DNA of 6,818 bases from Chloroflexota bacterium. GTDB lineage: Bacteria > Chloroflexota > Dormibacteria > Dormibacterales > Dormibacteraceae. Each line of letters starts with the position of its first letter. The first letter of the stretch is position 1. The position numbers and the translations under genes are program-made. Positions 5,990 to 6,818 of the stretch are shown here, in pieces. The DNA lies in contig DMCH01000147.1 in NCBI GenBank assembly GCA_003446775.1, positions 22,708 to 29,525 on the forward strand, in the 5' to 3' direction. Under the pieces are notes generated by a model that worked only from the letters and a program-made list of their open reading frames with translations, was not told where the DNA came from and did no database searches.

Positions 5990-6009
5990 CCATCGACAAC
6001 CATCGATTG
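5990..6009. promoter_or_regulatory. Operator 2: imperfect copy of the ArsR-type dyad
   Basis: CCATCGACAACC is repeated exactly as in operator 1, followed by ATCGATTG, so six of eight arm positions pair. Its centre is 37 bases from that of operator 1. It covers the predicted arsM transcription start and ends just before the arsM Shine-Dalgarno, so a bound dimer could act as a roadblock. Confidence 0.55.
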
Positions 6010-6010
6010 G

Positions 6011-6016
6011 AAGGAG
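6011..6016 (+). promoter_or_regulatory. Shine-Dalgarno of arsM
   Basis: AAGGAG ten bases before the ATG at 6027. The spacing is slightly long, but the motif selects this ATG over the in-frame ATG at 5976, which lies upstream of the predicted transcript start. Confidence 0.7.
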
Positions 6017-6026
6017 CCTCAGACCA

Positions 6027-6785
6027 ATGAGCGAAGTTCGAGAAGCGGTGCGGTCCCGATACGCAAGCGTCGCCAGGCAGATCGCCGTGATCCCCAACCC
6101 CAGCAGCGACACCGGCGCCGGCTGCTGCCAGGCCGACGGGCCCGACTGCGGCTGCAGCGGCTCGTACTCGGCTGAGGATCTGAAAGCGATCGGGCTCAGC
6201 GAGTCGGTCAGCCTCGGCTGCGGCAATCCCACGATGCTCGCGCAGCTAGAGCCGGGGCAGGTCGTGCTCGACCTTGGATCTGGCGCCGGCCTGGACGTGT
6301 TGCTCTCGGCGCAGCGCGTCGCGCCGGGCGGCCACGCGTACGGCCTCGACATGACCGACGAGATGCTGGCGCTCGCGAACGCCAATCGCGACCGGTCGGA
6401 TGTGAGCAATGCCACGTTTCTCAAAGGCACGATCGAAAACGTCCCTCTTCCCGACGCGTCCGTAGACGTCGTGATCTCGAACTGCGTCATCAACCTGGCC
6501 GAAGACAAGGGCGCTGTCATCAGAGAAGCGTTCCGTGTGTTGCGGCCCGGTGGGCTGTTCGCCGTCGCCGACATGGTTGAGCTCGAGCCGCTCGATGCCG
6601 CGACGAAGAAGGAGTTCGACTCGTGGGCGGGCTGCATCTCGGGCACGATCCCCATCGACCAGTACCGCGCCGTCCTGCTCGAGGCCGGCTTCCAGGACCC
6701 CGACTTCAACGTGCACGCGACCCAGACCATGCCTGGCGGCGAAGGCAAGGTCGGAAGCGCCTACATCAAGGCGCGGAAACCTTAG
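6027..6785 (+). CDS. arsM: Arsenite S-adenosylmethionine methyltransferase
   Basis: The 252-residue product is an ArsM-type enzyme that methylates As(III) with SAM in the cytoplasm to mono-, di- and possibly trimethyl arsenicals. The three conserved arsenic-binding cysteines are visible: C65 in SLGCGNP, C153 in ISNCVINL and C203 in WAGCISG. Motif I of the methyltransferase fold is VVLDLGSGAGLDVLLSA (79-95), D108 in YGLDMTDEML binds the SAM ribose by family rule, and EAFRVLRPGGLFAVADMV (167-184) follows the usual pattern. Residues 33-43 form an additional cysteine cluster (CC, then CGC) ahead of the catalytic domain. Bacterial ArsM proteins often have such N-terminal cysteines, but their number varies. 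The ATG at 6027 is fixed by AAGGAG and by family length. It diverges from arsR under a shared operator, so arsenite induction is expected. Together with arsC it gives a reduction-then-methylation route. Confidence 0.95.
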   Translation: MSEVREAVRSRYASVARQIAVIPNPSSDTGAGCCQADGPDCGCSGSYSAEDLKAIGLSESVSLGCGNPTMLAQLEPGQVVLDLGSGAGLDVLLSAQRVAPGGHAYGLDMTDEMLALANANRDRSDVSNATFLKGTIENVPLPDASVDVVISNCVINLAEDKGAVIREAFRVLRPGGLFAVADMVELEPLDAATKKEFDSWAGCISGTIPIDQYRAVLLEAGFQDPDFNVHATQTMPGGEGKVGSAYIKARKP

Positions 6786-6818
6786 AACCGGTTCAGCGGG
6801 CCGATGCGCGGCGCGAGC
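6782..6818 (-). CDS. Possible 3' end of a convergent minus-strand gene
   Basis: Read leftward from the window edge, one minus-strand frame gives LAPRIGPLNRF and then TAA at 6784-6782. All eleven codons end in G or C, as in the real genes here, whereas the other two minus frames are poorer or stop. The stop would overlap the arsM TAG by four bases, the same arrangement as arsC/arsR. Eleven residues cannot identify a family. An alternative is that a new + strand gene begins at the ATG at 6803. Confidence 0.3.
   Translation of the reverse strand, partial: LAPRIGPLNRF

Noticed and set aside
5593..6003. Longer arsR starting at the ATG at 6003
   Set aside because: It would translate both operator copies and both promoters into the N-terminus and add 23 residues not typical of ArsR; the GTG at 5934 gives family length and lies six bases after TACAAT.
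5976..6026. Longer arsM starting at the ATG at 5976
   Set aside because: The codons lie over the -10 and before the predicted transcript start; AAGGAG at 6011-6016 and the family length support the ATG at 6027.
5759..6748. Long minus-strand open frame (329 residues) antisense to arsM
   Set aside because: Serine- and arginine-rich low-complexity shadow translation; arsM with its conserved cysteines is on the other strand, and its left part overlaps arsR out of frame.
6785..6794. GAACCGGTTC palindrome after arsM as a terminator
   Set aside because: Only ten bases, no loop beyond the stem centre and no T tract on either strand.
1..6818. tRNA, rRNA, CRISPR array, insertion sequence or prophage marks
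   Set aside because: I looked on both strands and saw no cloverleaf, regular spaced repeat, transposase, integrase or terminal inverted repeat.

Overview
This is a compact, high-GC bacterial window with almost no spare intergenic DNA. Protein style points to Actinomycetota or a neighbouring high-GC lineage. The pointers are an actinobacterial-type group II IlvE, an MscL with a cysteine-rich tail, an ArsC with the MGCGDACP signature, strong G/C third positions and apparently leaderless genes. This taxonomic reading is inference; no rRNA or marker gene is present.

Left part (1-1835, + strand): the 3' end of a radical SAM protein, a small DoxX-family membrane protein and a SAM-dependent methyltransferase with an N-terminal zinc-ribbon-like motif. 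They are separated by 13 and 2 bases and look like one operon, but the joint pathway cannot be read from the sequence. An unrecognised 141-residue soluble protein follows (1858-2283, +).

Middle part (2287-5108, - strand): in order of transcription these are mscL (mechanosensitive channel), ilvE (branched-chain aminotransferase) and an FAD/NAD(P)H reductase of the ferredoxin-reductase type. The gaps are 40 and 34 bases. They may be cotranscribed, although their functions are not obviously linked.

Right part (5161-6785): an arsenic-response module. arsC (+) would reduce arsenate to arsenite. arsR (-) encodes the arsenite-responsive repressor. arsM (+) would methylate arsenite. No arsenite efflux pump lies inside the window. 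arsC and arsR converge and share a CTAG at their stop codons. arsR and arsM diverge from a 92-base region that holds two copies of a CCATCGACAACC-based dyad. The first, a perfect 8+4+8 palindrome, supplies the candidate -35 elements of both divergent promoters, one in each arm. The second sits at the predicted arsM transcription start, just before its Shine-Dalgarno sequence. This dual-operator layout is the most striking regulatory structure here.

The last 34 bases may hold the 3' end of a further minus-strand gene converging on arsM. The enzymes are recognisable families. The less ordinary parts are the operator/promoter architecture, the repeated leaderless-start signature, the zinc-ribbon tail of MscL and the unknown protein at 1858-2283. 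I did not see a clearly new multi-gene system.
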